Notes: generated by a model from the letters alone, not told the origin. 64,000 nucleotides of DNA from Kitasatospora sp. NA04385 (GCF_013364235.1 NZ_CP054919.1:62001-126000); one strand, 5' to 3'; numbered from the stretch's first letter, positions 40,353 through 49,683 are shown. Numbers and translations are program-made.

Positions 40353-41375
40353 ATGGCAGTCCACCGCCTCACCCCCGCCGCCGACCACCCCGGACCGCCG
40401 CTCGGCCTCGGCTGCGCCCCGCTGGGCAACATGTTCCGGGCGCGCTCCGACGAGGAGGTCGAGCAGGTGCTCGAAGCCGCCTGGGAGGCGGGCGTGCGGT
40501 ACTTCGACACCGCCCCGCACTACGGGCTCGGCCTCTCCGAACGGCGGCTGGGCCGCTTCCTGGCGACCAAGCCGCGCGACGAGTTCGTCCTGTCGACCAA
40601 GGTCGGGCGGCTCCTGCGGCCGGACCCGGACTGGGACGGCGCGTCGAGCGACCCGGAGGGGTTCGTGGTGCCGGCCCGGCTGCGCCGGCACTGGGACTTC
40701 GGCCCGGAGGGCATCCGGGCCGGCCTGGCGGACTCGCTCGACCGGCTGGGGCTGGACCGGGTGGACGTCCTCTACCTGCACGACCCGGAGCACTCGGGCG
40801 ACCCCCGGGCCGCCGTCGACGGCATGGCGGCGCTGGCCGAGCTGCGCGCGGAGGGCCTGGTCTCCTCGGTGGGCGTCGGGTCGATGGACCCGGCCGCGCT
40901 GACCGCCGCGGTCGAAACCGGCCTCGCCGACGTGGTCATGGTGGCGAACCGGTACACCCTGCTCGACCAGAGCGCGCTGCCGGAGCTGCTCCCCGCCTGC
41001 GAGCGGCACGGCACGGCGGTGGTCGCCGCCGCCGTGTTCAACAGCGGGCTGCTGGCGCGCTCCCCCAGCGCGGACGCCACGTTCGACTACCGGCGGGTGC
41101 CCGAGGAGGTGCTCGCCCGGGCCCGCCGGATCGAGGCGGTCTGCGCGGCACACGGCGTGGAGCTGCCCGCGGCCGCCCTGCGCTACCCGCTGCTCGACCC
41201 GCGGGTGGCGGCCGTGGTGGTCGGCGCCGACAGCGCCGGGCAGGTCCGCGAGAACGTGGCCCGGCTCGGAGCGCCGATCCCCGCCGGGCTCTGGGACGCC
41301 CTGGCGGCCGAGGGCCTGGCCCCCCGGCACGGCGGCGGCGCGGTGGCCCCCTCCGAGCCGCCCGCCGCACGATAG
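40353..41375 (+). CDS. Aldo/keto reductase, probably L-fucose (D-threo-aldose) dehydrogenase
   Basis: A 340-residue AKR with the catalytic tetrad D52 (YFDTAPHY), Y57, K83 (STKVGR) and H143 (LYLHDPE). The inserted segment after K83 and the HDPE motif are typical of D-threo-aldose 1-dehydrogenases, which oxidise L-fucose to its 1,5-lactone with NAD(P). It lies divergent to the SDR/FAH pair and so completes the route with the lactonase at 58022. ATG at 40353 after AGGGAGGG. Confidence 0.82.
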   Translation: MAVHRLTPAADHPGPPLGLGCAPLGNMFRARSDEEVEQVLEAAWEAGVRYFDTAPHYGLGLSERRLGRFLATKPRDEFVLSTKVGRLLRPDPDWDGASSDPEGFVVPARLRRHWDFGPEGIRAGLADSLDRLGLDRVDVLYLHDPEHSGDPRAAVDGMAALAELRAEGLVSSVGVGSMDPAALTAAVETGLADVVMVANRYTLLDQSALPELLPACERHGTAVVAAAVFNSGLLARSPSADATFDYRRVPEEVLARARRIEAVCAAHGVELPAAALRYPLLDPRVAAVVVGADSAGQVRENVARLGAPIPAGLWDALAAEGLAPRHGGGAVAPSEPPAAR

Positions 41376-41408
41376 CCCGGTAGATTCATCACAGAACTTT
41401 GGCCAGTT

Positions 41409-41428
41409 TGTGCGGCATTTGCCGCACA
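41409..41428. promoter_or_regulatory. Near-perfect palindrome, possible operator
   Basis: TGTGCGGCA-TT-TGCCGCACA, 89 bases before the start of the beta-helix enzyme gene, with AT-rich sequence after it. No T-tract, so an operator is more likely than a terminator. Confidence 0.5.
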
Positions 41429-41517
41429 TGTGCGAATTATTGATGCTGTCGCAACCATAGACATGGGAGAACTTGCTCGTTACGTTGCCGACACGACTCG
41501 GCAACACGGGAGTGAGC

Positions 41518-44013
41518 ATGCTCAGACGTATGACCACCGCCGTCGTGGCAGCCGCCACGATGGCGCTTTCGACGACGGTGGTGGGGCTCGCCGCGCAGCC
41601 CGCCCAGGCGGTCGGCGCGGTGTACTTCGTCGCACCGACCGGCAGCGACTCGGCGGCCGGGGGCGAGCAGACGCCGCTGCGCACCATCCAGCACTGCGCG
41701 GACCTCGCGCAGCCCGGCGACACCTGCCGGATCCAATCCGGCGTCTACCGGGAGACGGTCACCCCGCCCACCTCGGGCACCGCGACGGCCCCGATCAGGT
41801 TCGAGGCGGCGCCCGGCGCCCAGGTGACCGTCGACGGCACCGACCCGGTGACCGGCTGGAGCCTCGACTCCGGCAGCGTCTACAAGGCGTCCGTCACCCT
41901 CGCGGGCACCCCGGCCGCCCCGTACAGCGGCAGCGTCGACCCCGCCGACACCGACCTGTGGGCCAACCAGGTCTTCACCGGCGGCACGGTGGTGCCGGAG
42001 GCCGCCTACCCGGCCGCGGCGGCGGGTGTCTGGGGCACCTCGTACATCACCTCGGGCTGGAGCGGCACCCGCACCAGCGGCGGCACCTGCTCGACCGCCC
42101 CCTGCACCTCCACCGGCACCGGCAGCCTCACCTACTCGGGCTTCCCCGCCCTGGGCGACCTGACCGGCGCCACCGTCCAGCTGGCCGGCTCCTGGGTCAC
42201 CACCACCAGCACCGTCACCTCCGGCACCCTGGACGGCACCAACAAGACCCTCCAGCTGTCCTTCCCCAACAGCGACTCGCACGTCATGATCGGCGGCGCC
42301 TCGCCCGACTTCCGGCTGGTCGGCAAGAAGTCCTTCCTGCGCGCGCCCGGCCAGTGGTTCTACGACGCGGGCAGCCACCAGCTGTTCATGTGGGCCGCCA
42401 ACGGCCAGGCGCCGCAGGACGTCACCGCCAAGAAGCGCAACTACGGCTTCGACCTGGCCGGGCGGAGCTCGATCACCGTCACCGGGATCGGGCTGTTCGG
42501 CACCACCGTCCGCACCGACGACGCCAGTTCGAACATCACCCTGGCCGGGATCAGCGCCAAGTACCTGTCCGAGTGGCAGACCACGCAGTACCACACCGAC
42601 CTGCCGTACGCGGGCATCTACGCCGGCAACCACCGCGCGGACAGCGGCATCCGGCTGCACGGCACCGGCAACACCCTGGTCGACAGCCGGATCCAGTACT
42701 CCGGCGGGGCGGGCGTCTCGCTCAAGGGCACCGGCCACACCGTGCGGAACAACCTGATCACCGACATCGCCTACAACGGCTCGTACGCGGCGGCCGTCAC
42801 CGTGGAGGACGGCATCCGCGCCTCCGCGATCGTGTCCAACACGCTGCGCTCCACCGGCCGCGACATGATCAACCTGAACACCAACGCCTACCCGAACCCG
42901 GGCTACGAGCTGCGGATCGCCTACAACGACATGTCGGACTACGCGAAGATCGGCCAGGACCTGGGGGCGATCTACGTCTGCTGCGACACCTCGCTCGGCG
43001 GCCGGATCGACCACAACACGATCCACAACCCGGCCCAGGTCGGCAACGGGCTGCACTTCGACAACGGCACCATCAACGTCAACGTCGACCACAACGTGTT
43101 CTGGGGCCTGGGCGCCAACTCGGTCGGCGGCTACGGCATCGCGCAGGGCGGCTGGTCCGCCGGGCACCCGCTGCCGTACCTGACGGGCACGTACACCAAC
43201 AACACCGTGGTGACGCCCAACCAGTCGACGATCTTCAACTACTACGCCACGGCGGCGCAGGTCGCCAACACCACCGCCCGCAACAACATCCTGGACGGGA
43301 AGAAGCCGGCCAACCAGTCGTACGCCTACATCGCCGGCGGCACGCCGAACGAGTCAAACGACCTGGCCACGACGTACAGCCAGAACCCCGGTGCCAACAC
43401 CCCGAACCCCGGCTACCGGAACTTCGCGGCCAACGACTTCGCCCCGGCCGCCGGATCGCCCGCGATCGACGCGGGCACGCCGGTCGCCGGCGTGACCGAC
43501 GGCTACACGGGCAGCGCCCCCGACCAGGGCGCCTACGAGTCCGGCCAGGCGACCTGGCTGACCGGGTGCACCATCGCCCCCGAGTGCGGCAGCGCCTCGG
43601 CCGGCAAGGTCACCCTGGTCGCCCGGCACAGCGGCAAGGACGTCGGTGCGAACGGGAGCGCGGCGCAGACCACCCAGCAGACCGACACCGCGAGCGCCGC
43701 CCAGCAGTGGGCGCTGCTGCCCCAGGCGGGCGGCACGGTGCAGATCAAGAACCTCGCCACCGGGCTCTGCCTCGCGGTGGCCGGCCAGCGCACCGACGAC
43801 CTCGCCCCGGTCTACCAGTGGACCTGCTCCACGCAGCCGCACTTCCTGTGGAACCTGCGCGACACCGAGCAGGGCTACCAGCAGATCGTGAACGCCAACT
43901 CGGCCAAGTGCCTCAACGTGTACGGCGTCAGCACCGCGGACGGGGCCGACCTCATCCAGTACACCTGCAGCAAGGTCGGGAACATGGAATTCACCGTCCG
44001 ACCGGTCAAGTAG
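41518..44013 (+). CDS. Secreted right-handed parallel beta-helix enzyme with ricin-type lectin domain
   Basis: An 831-residue exported protein. Signal peptide to about residue 31 (ends QPAQA). Residues 35 to about 690 form a right-handed parallel beta-helix, opening with the YFVAPTGSDSAAG and PLRTIQHCADLAQPGDTC motifs seen in beta-helix glycosidases and lyases. The C-terminus (about 700-831) is a ricin B-like trefoil (LATGLCLAV, SAKCLNVYG). GH141 alpha-L-fucosidases use such a helix, which would fit the context, but I cannot confirm the family. ATG at 41518; in-frame starts upstream lack a ribosome binding site. Confidence 0.75.
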   Translation: MLRRMTTAVVAAATMALSTTVVGLAAQPAQAVGAVYFVAPTGSDSAAGGEQTPLRTIQHCADLAQPGDTCRIQSGVYRETVTPPTSGTATAPIRFEAAPGAQVTVDGTDPVTGWSLDSGSVYKASVTLAGTPAAPYSGSVDPADTDLWANQVFTGGTVVPEAAYPAAAAGVWGTSYITSGWSGTRTSGGTCSTAPCTSTGTGSLTYSGFPALGDLTGATVQLAGSWVTTTSTVTSGTLDGTNKTLQLSFPNSDSHVMIGGASPDFRLVGKKSFLRAPGQWFYDAGSHQLFMWAANGQAPQDVTAKKRNYGFDLAGRSSITVTGIGLFGTTVRTDDASSNITLAGISAKYLSEWQTTQYHTDLPYAGIYAGNHRADSGIRLHGTGNTLVDSRIQYSGGAGVSLKGTGHTVRNNLITDIAYNGSYAAAVTVEDGIRASAIVSNTLRSTGRDMINLNTNAYPNPGYELRIAYNDMSDYAKIGQDLGAIYVCCDTSLGGRIDHNTIHNPAQVGNGLHFDNGTINVNVDHNVFWGLGANSVGGYGIAQGGWSAGHPLPYLTGTYTNNTVVTPNQSTIFNYYATAAQVANTTARNNILDGKKPANQSYAYIAGGTPNESNDLATTYSQNPGANTPNPGYRNFAANDFAPAAGSPAIDAGTPVAGVTDGYTGSAPDQGAYESGQATWLTGCTIAPECGSASAGKVTLVARHSGKDVGANGSAAQTTQQTDTASAAQQWALLPQAGGTVQIKNLATGLCLAVAGQRTDDLAPVYQWTCSTQPHFLWNLRDTEQGYQQIVNANSAKCLNVYGVSTADGADLIQYTCSKVGNMEFTVRPVK

Positions 44014-44019
44014 GCGACC

Positions 44020-44061
44020 GCCGGTCCCCCGCGCGGGCAGCCGCCCGCGCGGGGGACCGGC
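44020..44061. terminator. Strong hairpin terminator
   Basis: Perfect 19-bp arms (44020-44038, 44043-44061) with a 4-base loop, 7 bases after the beta-helix gene stop. Confidence 0.9.
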
Positions 44062-44113
44062 GCGTCCCGACCCGCACGGCACGGACAGCACAGACGGAGA
44101 GGAACCGAGCACG

Positions 44114-44515
44114 ATGGACGACAGCACTCCCGGCACCACCCGCCCGAGCGGCGGCACCCACGTCACCGGACGGCGGACCAGGCTCCGGCCCGGCCTGGAG
44201 GCCCGGTACGAGACCGTGCACGCGCGGATCCCCGAGCCGGTGTTCGAGGCCCTGCGCGCGTGCGGGGTGGTCAGCTGGCGGATCTGGCGCGACGGGCGCA
44301 GCCTGTTCCACTGCATCGAGACCGAGCGGGGCTACGACGCCATGGTGGAGCGGATCGTCGCGCTGGGCCCGATCGACCCGGAGTGGGACGCCACGATCGC
44401 GGCGCTGCTGGAGCAGGACGAGGAGGCGGACGCCCTCCTCCCGGCGGTCTGGACGATGGACCGCACGCGCCAGTACGCCGGAGCGGCGGGCACGGGGCCC
44501 GCCGCTCCGGCGTAG
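44114..44515 (+). CDS. L-rhamnose mutarotase family protein
   Basis: A 133-residue member of PF05336 (RhaM). After a 20-residue polar N-terminus the family core reads RTRLRPGLEARYETVHARI, with the catalytic-region His of VHARIPE and the SWRIWRDGRSLFHCIE strand pair. It interconverts anomers of L-rhamnose or a related 6-deoxyhexose such as L-fucose. A second family member is at 57499. It lies after a terminator, so it may have its own promoter. ATG at 44114. Confidence 0.88.
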   Translation: MDDSTPGTTRPSGGTHVTGRRTRLRPGLEARYETVHARIPEPVFEALRACGVVSWRIWRDGRSLFHCIETERGYDAMVERIVALGPIDPEWDATIAALLEQDEEADALLPAVWTMDRTRQYAGAAGTGPAAPA

Positions 44516-44536
44516 GCGTGTAGGCGTGTAGGCGTG
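44513..44536. repeat. Three tandem TAGGCGTG units
   Basis: Three perfect 8-bp copies; the first supplies the TAG stop of the mutarotase gene (44513-44515). They fill the 29-base gap to the convergent RraA gene. Confidence 0.85.
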
Positions 44537-44544
44537 AGGGCCGG

Positions 44545-45396
44545 TCAGGAGGTGAGCGGAGGCCGCCCGGCGGCCTCCCACGCCTCGTACTCGGCGCGGC
44601 CCACCTCGTCGAGGGGGTAGTAGCGGCGCAGTGCGCCGCCCAGGGCGAGCTTCTGCCGCGAGAAGTCCTCCCACGCCTCGTGCACCGCGCTGGAGCGAGC
44701 CACCTCGGCGGCCTTGGCCACCGGCACCACGACCGCGCCGTCGTCGTCGGCGACGATCAGGTCGCCGGGCAGGACGAGGGCGCCGCCCACCGCGACCGGC
44801 ACGTGGTAGCCCCAGGGCAGCAGGTCGCCCTGCGAGGCGTAGTGCGGCGTGGGGCCGAGCGACCAGATCGGCAGGTCGAGCAGGTCGAGCTTGGCGGAGT
44901 CCCGGATGCCGCCGTCCGCCACCAGCCCCAGGCCGCCGCGGTTGAGCAGGTGGGTGCCGAGCATCTCGCCGACCACGCCGCTGCGCAGCGAGCCGTGCGC
45001 CTGGACGACCAGGACGTCGCCGGGCTCGATGAAGTCGAGCACCGCCCAGAGCGCGGTGGCCCGCTCGACGTACTCCTGGGTGACGCCGGCGTCGGTGTAG
45101 ATGTCCTCGCGCATCGGCATGAGCTGGAGGGTGACCGCCCGGCCGACGATCCGGCGGCCGGGCTTGTTGGTGCGGGGGCCCTGGAGGAAGGTCTTGGTGA
45201 TCCCCATCTGGTGCAGCTTGGCCGAGGCGGTGGCGGCGGTCACGGTGGCGAACGCCTCGACCAGGCCGGGGTCCAGCGGCGGGACGGCCGGGCCGCGGAC
45301 CGGGAGCGTCCAGGCGCCCTCGATCCGGTACTCGGGGATGCCGTCCGGGCCGATGGCGACCGGGTGGACCGCTCCGTCGGGAGCGGCGCCGCTCAC
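44545..45396 (-). CDS. RraA-like aldolase / demethylmenaquinone-methyltransferase-fold protein
   Basis: A 283-residue member of PF03737. Substrate and metal motifs are GEMLGTHLLNRGGLGLVADG and the GxxRD signature GGIRDS. Bacterial relatives are HMG/CHA aldolases and oxaloacetate decarboxylases that release pyruvate. As last gene of the ABC-importer and dehydratase operon (4-nt overlap with the dehydratase), it most likely cleaves the 2-keto-3-deoxy acid produced by that enzyme. Its C-terminal 40 residues (about 240-283) extend past the core. GTG start at 45396. Confidence 0.8.
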   Translation of the reverse strand: MSGAAPDGAVHPVAIGPDGIPEYRIEGAWTLPVRGPAVPPLDPGLVEAFATVTAATASAKLHQMGITKTFLQGPRTNKPGRRIVGRAVTLQLMPMREDIYTDAGVTQEYVERATALWAVLDFIEPGDVLVVQAHGSLRSGVVGEMLGTHLLNRGGLGLVADGGIRDSAKLDLLDLPIWSLGPTPHYASQGDLLPWGYHVPVAVGGALVLPGDLIVADDDGAVVVPVAKAAEVARSSAVHEAWEDFSRQKLALGGALRRYYPLDEVGRAEYEAWEAAGRPPLTS

Positions 45397-46556
45397 CGGT
45401 ACACCTCGACGCTGTAGTGGCCCTCGACGTAGGGGTACTGCTCCTCCAGGCCGTCGATGACGTCCGCGCCGAGGCCGGGCGACCCCAGCACGGAGACCCG
45501 GCCGTCCTTGACCGGCGAGCCGCCCTGGACGACGCCCCAGCGCAGCGGGCCCTGGACCATGCACTCCTCGACCATCGGGGCGTTGGGCAGCGCCGCCACC
45601 GCGTGGGCGTTGGCCATCAGCATCAGGCCGTTGTGCCAGGAGTGCGGGATCAGCGACAGGCCCGCGGCGGCGGCGATCCGTCCGACCCGCATGACCTCGG
45701 TGATGCCGCACACCCCGGCGTCGGGCTGGACGATGTCGAAGCAGCCGTTCTCGATCCACGGGCGGAACTGCTCGATGGTGGTGAACGATTCGCCGCCGCT
45801 GATCCGCAGCGGGACGGCCTGGTTCAGTTCGGCGTACCCGGCCAGGTCGTCCTTGGCGATCGGCTCCTCCAGCCAGAGCGCGCCGCGCTCGGACAGGCCC
45901 TCGGCGAGGACCCGGGCCTCGGCGCGGGAGAGTCGGCTGTTGGCGTCGACCGCCAGCGCGGCGCGGCCGTCCACGGCGTCGCGGACTTCGTCGTAGAGGG
46001 CGAGGAAGCGGGCCGGGGTGATCCGGTCCCAGTGCCAGGCGGTGCCGAGCCGGAACTTGACGGTGCGGTAGCCCGCGTCGACGTAGCCGAGCACGTCGGC
46101 GATCAGGGTCCGCGGGTCGTCGTGCCAGTCGTAGCGGACGCCGCCGGAGGCGTAGACGTCGACCGGGTCCGTCGCGGCGTCGGGGTTGAGCAGTCGGGCG
46201 ACGGGCTTGCCGGCGGCGCGGCCCCGGGCGTCCCACAGGGCGCAGTCGATGCCGGCCACGGCGAAGTCGTGGGCGGAGCCGACGGCGTGCTCCAGGGCCG
46301 TCCCGGTGGGGCGGGGCACGACGGAGAAGTCGTCGAGTTCGGCGCCGACCAGGCTGTCGCGGTACCAGCGGACCCAGTCGGCGATCTGCCGGGGGTTGCC
46401 GTAGGAGCAGGCTTCGCCGACGCCGGTCACGCCGTCGTCGGTCTCCACGACGACGACGGCCACGTCGGCCTTGACGCTGCGGTAGCGGTCGGTCACCCAC
46501 TGGTCCTCCCGGCTGTGCAGCCGGGTGCCGCAGAGGGTGCGGACGTCAGTGATCAC
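45393..46556 (-). CDS. Enolase-superfamily sugar acid dehydratase
   Basis: A 387-residue MR/MLE enzyme: K167-F-R169 (TVKFRLG), metal ligands D204 (VDANSR), E231/E230 (WLEEPI) and E256 (GGESF), and the D279/H305 dyad (QPDAGVCGITE, IPHSWHN). The K-x-R form of the second-strand motif separates it from the K-x-K enzymes at 28671 and 52685. Likely dehydrates an aldonate such as L-rhamnonate or L-fuconate. The GTG at 46556 has GAAAGG before it; a GTG at 46583 overlapping the permease stop is an alternative. Confidence 0.87.
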   Translation of the reverse strand: MITDVRTLCGTRLHSREDQWVTDRYRSVKADVAVVVVETDDGVTGVGEACSYGNPRQIADWVRWYRDSLVGAELDDFSVVPRPTGTALEHAVGSAHDFAVAGIDCALWDARGRAAGKPVARLLNPDAATDPVDVYASGGVRYDWHDDPRTLIADVLGYVDAGYRTVKFRLGTAWHWDRITPARFLALYDEVRDAVDGRAALAVDANSRLSRAEARVLAEGLSERGALWLEEPIAKDDLAGYAELNQAVPLRISGGESFTTIEQFRPWIENGCFDIVQPDAGVCGITEVMRVGRIAAAAGLSLIPHSWHNGLMLMANAHAVAALPNAPMVEECMVQGPLRWGVVQGGSPVKDGRVSVLGSPGLGADVIDGLEEQYPYVEGHYSVEVYR

Positions 46557-46579
46557 GGGGCTCGGGCCTTTCTGGGGGC

Positions 46580-47479
46580 TCACGCCTTCTCCGCTCCGGC
46601 CTTCTGGCCGGCGACCAGGAAGCGCTGGGCGAAGAGGAAGATGAGCAGGATCGGGGAGATGGACAGCAGGGCCGCCAGCGCGACCTCGGGCTCGCGCACG
46701 GGGATGCCGGTGAAGTTGGCGCCGCCCAGGGCGTTGGTGTTGCGGACGAGCAGTTGCAGGCCGGTCTGCACGTTGGCGAGTTCCGGATCGGTGTTCATGA
46801 TGTACGGCAGGAAGAAGGTGTTCCAGGCCGTCACGAACGAGAAGAACGAGACCATCGCGATGGCCGGCCGGGCGATCGGCGCGTAGATCCGGAAGAAGAT
46901 CGCCCACTCCGACGCCCCGTCCAGCCGGGCCGCCTCGATCAGCGAGTCCGGCATCGAGGCGGCCGCGTGCAGGTACACGATGTAGACGCCGAACGGGTAG
47001 AAGGACAGCGGCAGGATCACCGCCCACAGCGTGTTCGTCAGGTTGACCGCGGACATCTCCAGGTAGAGCGGCAGGATCAGCGCGGCCTGCGGCACGATCA
47101 TGGTGACCAGGGTCAGGAACAGCGTGGTGGTGCGGCCGACGAAGGAGAACTTCGCCAGGCCGTAGCCGGCGGGCACGCAGGTGAGCACCGTCAGCACGAC
47201 GGTGCTCACGCTGATCACCGCCGAGTTGGCCAGCCAGGTGGCGAAGATCCCGCCGTTGTAGTCGAAGACGTGCCATCCGGCGTGCGCGACGTTGGAGAGG
47301 CTGCCGAAGGACAGCGGCTGGTCGCCGTTGAGCTGGTCCCGGGTCTTGGTGGGGGCCAGCAGCAGCCACAGGATCGGGATGCCGAAGAACAGGACGGTCG
47401 TCGCCAGCAGCGCGTTGCGGCCGAAGGAGCCCGCCGAGAGGCCCCGGTGGCGACGGCCGGAGGACGGTGCGGTGTTCAC
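46580..47479 (-). CDS. Sugar ABC transporter permease, MalG type
   Basis: A 299-residue permease with six membrane segments and the EAA loop SLIEAARLDGASEWAIFFRI (about 184-203). The GTG start overlaps the upstream permease stop by 4 nt. Downstream genes encode the dehydratase and the RraA-like aldolase. Confidence 0.92.
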   Translation of the reverse strand: MNTAPSSGRRHRGLSAGSFGRNALLATTVLFFGIPILWLLLAPTKTRDQLNGDQPLSFGSLSNVAHAGWHVFDYNGGIFATWLANSAVISVSTVVLTVLTCVPAGYGLAKFSFVGRTTTLFLTLVTMIVPQAALILPLYLEMSAVNLTNTLWAVILPLSFYPFGVYIVYLHAAASMPDSLIEAARLDGASEWAIFFRIYAPIARPAIAMVSFFSFVTAWNTFFLPYIMNTDPELANVQTGLQLLVRNTNALGGANFTGIPVREPEVALAALLSISPILLIFLFAQRFLVAGQKAGAEKA

Positions 47480-48381
47480 GCCTCCCCCTTCGAGTAGAAG
47501 CGGGTCTTCTTGACCACGACGACCGCCGCCGTCACCGTGACGATCAACAGCAGCACCGAGAGCGCCGACGCCCGGCCGTAGTTGGACTCGCCGGTGGCGT
47601 AGGAGAAGACGAGCTGGTTGAGCGACCAGGCGCTGTCGATCTGGCCCCGGGCGCCCGCGCCGAGGACCTGCGGTTCGACGAAGACCTGGAAGCCGTTGGC
47701 CAGCGAGACGATGAAGATGAAGCCGATGTAGCTGCGCAGCATCGGCAGCTTGATGTGCCACACGACGTGCCAGGCGCGGGCGCCGTCGAGCTCGGCGGCC
47801 TCCAGCACCTCCTTGGAGATGTCGGTCAGCGCGCCGTAGAGCAGGACGATCCAGCCGCCGGCCCCGGCCGCGATGCCCATCACGGCCAGGATCAGCGGGA
47901 GGGTGCCGTCCCGGACGACCGTGCCGGAGTCGTCGGCGAACGGGCGCAGCAGCGCGCCCACCGGGCTGACCCCGGGCGAGAACATGAACAGCCACAGCAG
48001 GGCGGCGGCGGCTCCGGTGACGGCTCCGGGGACGTACGACACGAACCGGGTCAGCGCGGCGAAGCGGGTGCGCCGCGCGTCCATCGCCAGGGCGAGGGCG
48101 AAGACGACGACCAGCATCGTCGGGAGCCAGATCAGCAGGTACTGGGCCACGTTCCCGGCGGCCCGGGCGGTGCGGTAGTCGCTGAGGACCGCCGAGTAGT
48201 TCTCCGTCGCGCTGGTGTACGAGGGGCCGATGACGGGGGTCACCGAGAACGAGGTGGCGATGCCGTAGACCGTGGGCACGAGCCCGAACAGGACCAGGAA
48301 GACCAGGTAGGGCAGGACGAAGGAGAGGCCCGCGGTGCGGCGCCGGAGCCGGCCCCGCACCGCGGTGGTGCGCCGTGGCAT
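47476..48381 (-). CDS. Sugar ABC transporter permease, MalF type
   Basis: A 301-residue permease, EAA loop KEVLEAAELDGARAWHVVWH (about 191-210). It follows the binding-protein gene after 3 bases and is translated together with its MalG-type partner. Confidence 0.92.
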   Translation of the reverse strand: MPRRTTAVRGRLRRRTAGLSFVLPYLVFLVLFGLVPTVYGIATSFSVTPVIGPSYTSATENYSAVLSDYRTARAAGNVAQYLLIWLPTMLVVVFALALAMDARRTRFAALTRFVSYVPGAVTGAAAALLWLFMFSPGVSPVGALLRPFADDSGTVVRDGTLPLILAVMGIAAGAGGWIVLLYGALTDISKEVLEAAELDGARAWHVVWHIKLPMLRSYIGFIFIVSLANGFQVFVEPQVLGAGARGQIDSAWSLNQLVFSYATGESNYGRASALSVLLLIVTVTAAVVVVKKTRFYSKGEA

Positions 48382-48384
48382 CCG

Positions 48385-49683
48385 CTACTCGCCCTTGACC
48401 GTGTAGCTCGCGGACTGCGCCGCCTTGGTCAGCTGCTCGCCGAAGGCCGTCAGCGCGGCCCCGATGTCCTGGCCCCGGCTCTTGACGACGGTCGCGTTGA
48501 ACGCGTCCTCGGCCTGGACCTGGAAGCGGACGAAGCCGAGCGTCGGCGAGATCTTGCCCGCCGCGTCCCGGTAGACGGCCGAGGGGTCCTCGGCGTACCA
48601 GTCGTCCTTGGCGACCTTGGCCAGCCAGGCGTCGGCGGCCTCGGTGGCGGCGGGGTAGCTGGGCGAGGCGGTCTGGACGACCGGGTCGGTGGCCATGCCG
48701 GCGGCGAACTCGGCCGCGGCGGCCCGGTTCTTGGAGAGGGCCGACACCACCCAGATGCCGCCGCCCGCGGTGCCCGAGGCGTTGGTCGCGGCGCCCGGCC
48801 AGGTCGGCATCGGCGCGACCGCCCACTGGCCCTTGTCCGGCGAGTTCGGCTTGATGCCGTACTCGCCCATCCACGCCGGGGAGATCGTGGCGAGCAGCTT
48901 GCCCTCCTTGACGACCGGCGTGTAGGCGGCGTCGAACGGGTCGAGGGTGGAGAGCGTCTTGTTGGCGAGCAGCGGCCCGACCACGTCGTTCACCCGGGTG
49001 CAGGCCGTCGACTTCACGTCGATGGTGACCGAGGTCGGGCTGCTGGAGGCGTTGAACTCGCAACCGCTGGAGCCGTAGTAGCCGTTGAGCCCGTACCGGC
49101 TGTTCACCGAGCCCAGCGAGTAGCCGGGGTGCTCCTGCGCGACCCGGTTGCCGAGCGCCAGCCAGTCGTCGAAGGTCTTCGGCACGGTGTAGCCGAACTG
49201 GGTGAACAGGGTCGTGTTGTAGTAGAGGACGGTCTGCGCCAGGTCGTTGGGCAGGCAGTAGGTCTTGCCGTCGAAGGTGCAGGCCGCCGTGGAGCCCTTC
49301 GCGAACTTGTTCAGGACGTCGGCGCCGACCGCGTCGTCGAGCGGCAGCGCGTAGTTCACCGGGTTGACCACCATGGTGGCGAGCTCGTCCGGGTAGCTGA
49401 GGAACACCGCGTCGGGCACGTCCTTGCCCGCCTTGACGGCGAGGGCGATCTGCGCCGAGATGTTGCCGTGGGTGTTGTCCACCGACTTGACGGTGGCGTG
49501 CAGCTCGGGGTGGGCCGAGGCGTAGTCCTGGGCGGGCTTGGTGCGGGTGTCGTCGACCCAGATGGTGATCGGGGCGGAAGCCTGCTGTTCCACCGCGGCC
49601 TTGGTGCCGCCCGGGCCGCCGCACGCGGCGAGTACGAGACTGGTGGCGGCGAGGAGGGGTGCGGCCGCGAATCTGGCTCTCAT
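48385..49683 (-). CDS. Sugar ABC transporter solute-binding lipoprotein
   Basis: A 432-residue extracellular binding protein with lipobox LAAC (Cys about 21). Typical SBP-1 segments are PNDLAQTVLYYNTTLF and SPAWMGEYG. Two extra Cys pairs (TAACTFDGKTYC, GCEF/ACTR) may form disulfides. First gene of the leftward operon; no ATPase gene is present. It faces the GntR gene at 49899 across a regulatory region rich in inverted repeats. Confidence 0.9.
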   Translation of the reverse strand: MRARFAAAPLLAATSLVLAACGGPGGTKAAVEQQASAPITIWVDDTRTKPAQDYASAHPELHATVKSVDNTHGNISAQIALAVKAGKDVPDAVFLSYPDELATMVVNPVNYALPLDDAVGADVLNKFAKGSTAACTFDGKTYCLPNDLAQTVLYYNTTLFTQFGYTVPKTFDDWLALGNRVAQEHPGYSLGSVNSRYGLNGYYGSSGCEFNASSSPTSVTIDVKSTACTRVNDVVGPLLANKTLSTLDPFDAAYTPVVKEGKLLATISPAWMGEYGIKPNSPDKGQWAVAPMPTWPGAATNASGTAGGGIWVVSALSKNRAAAAEFAAGMATDPVVQTASPSYPAATEAADAWLAKVAKDDWYAEDPSAVYRDAAGKISPTLGFVRFQVQAEDAFNATVVKSRGQDIGAALTAFGEQLTKAAQSASYTVKGE

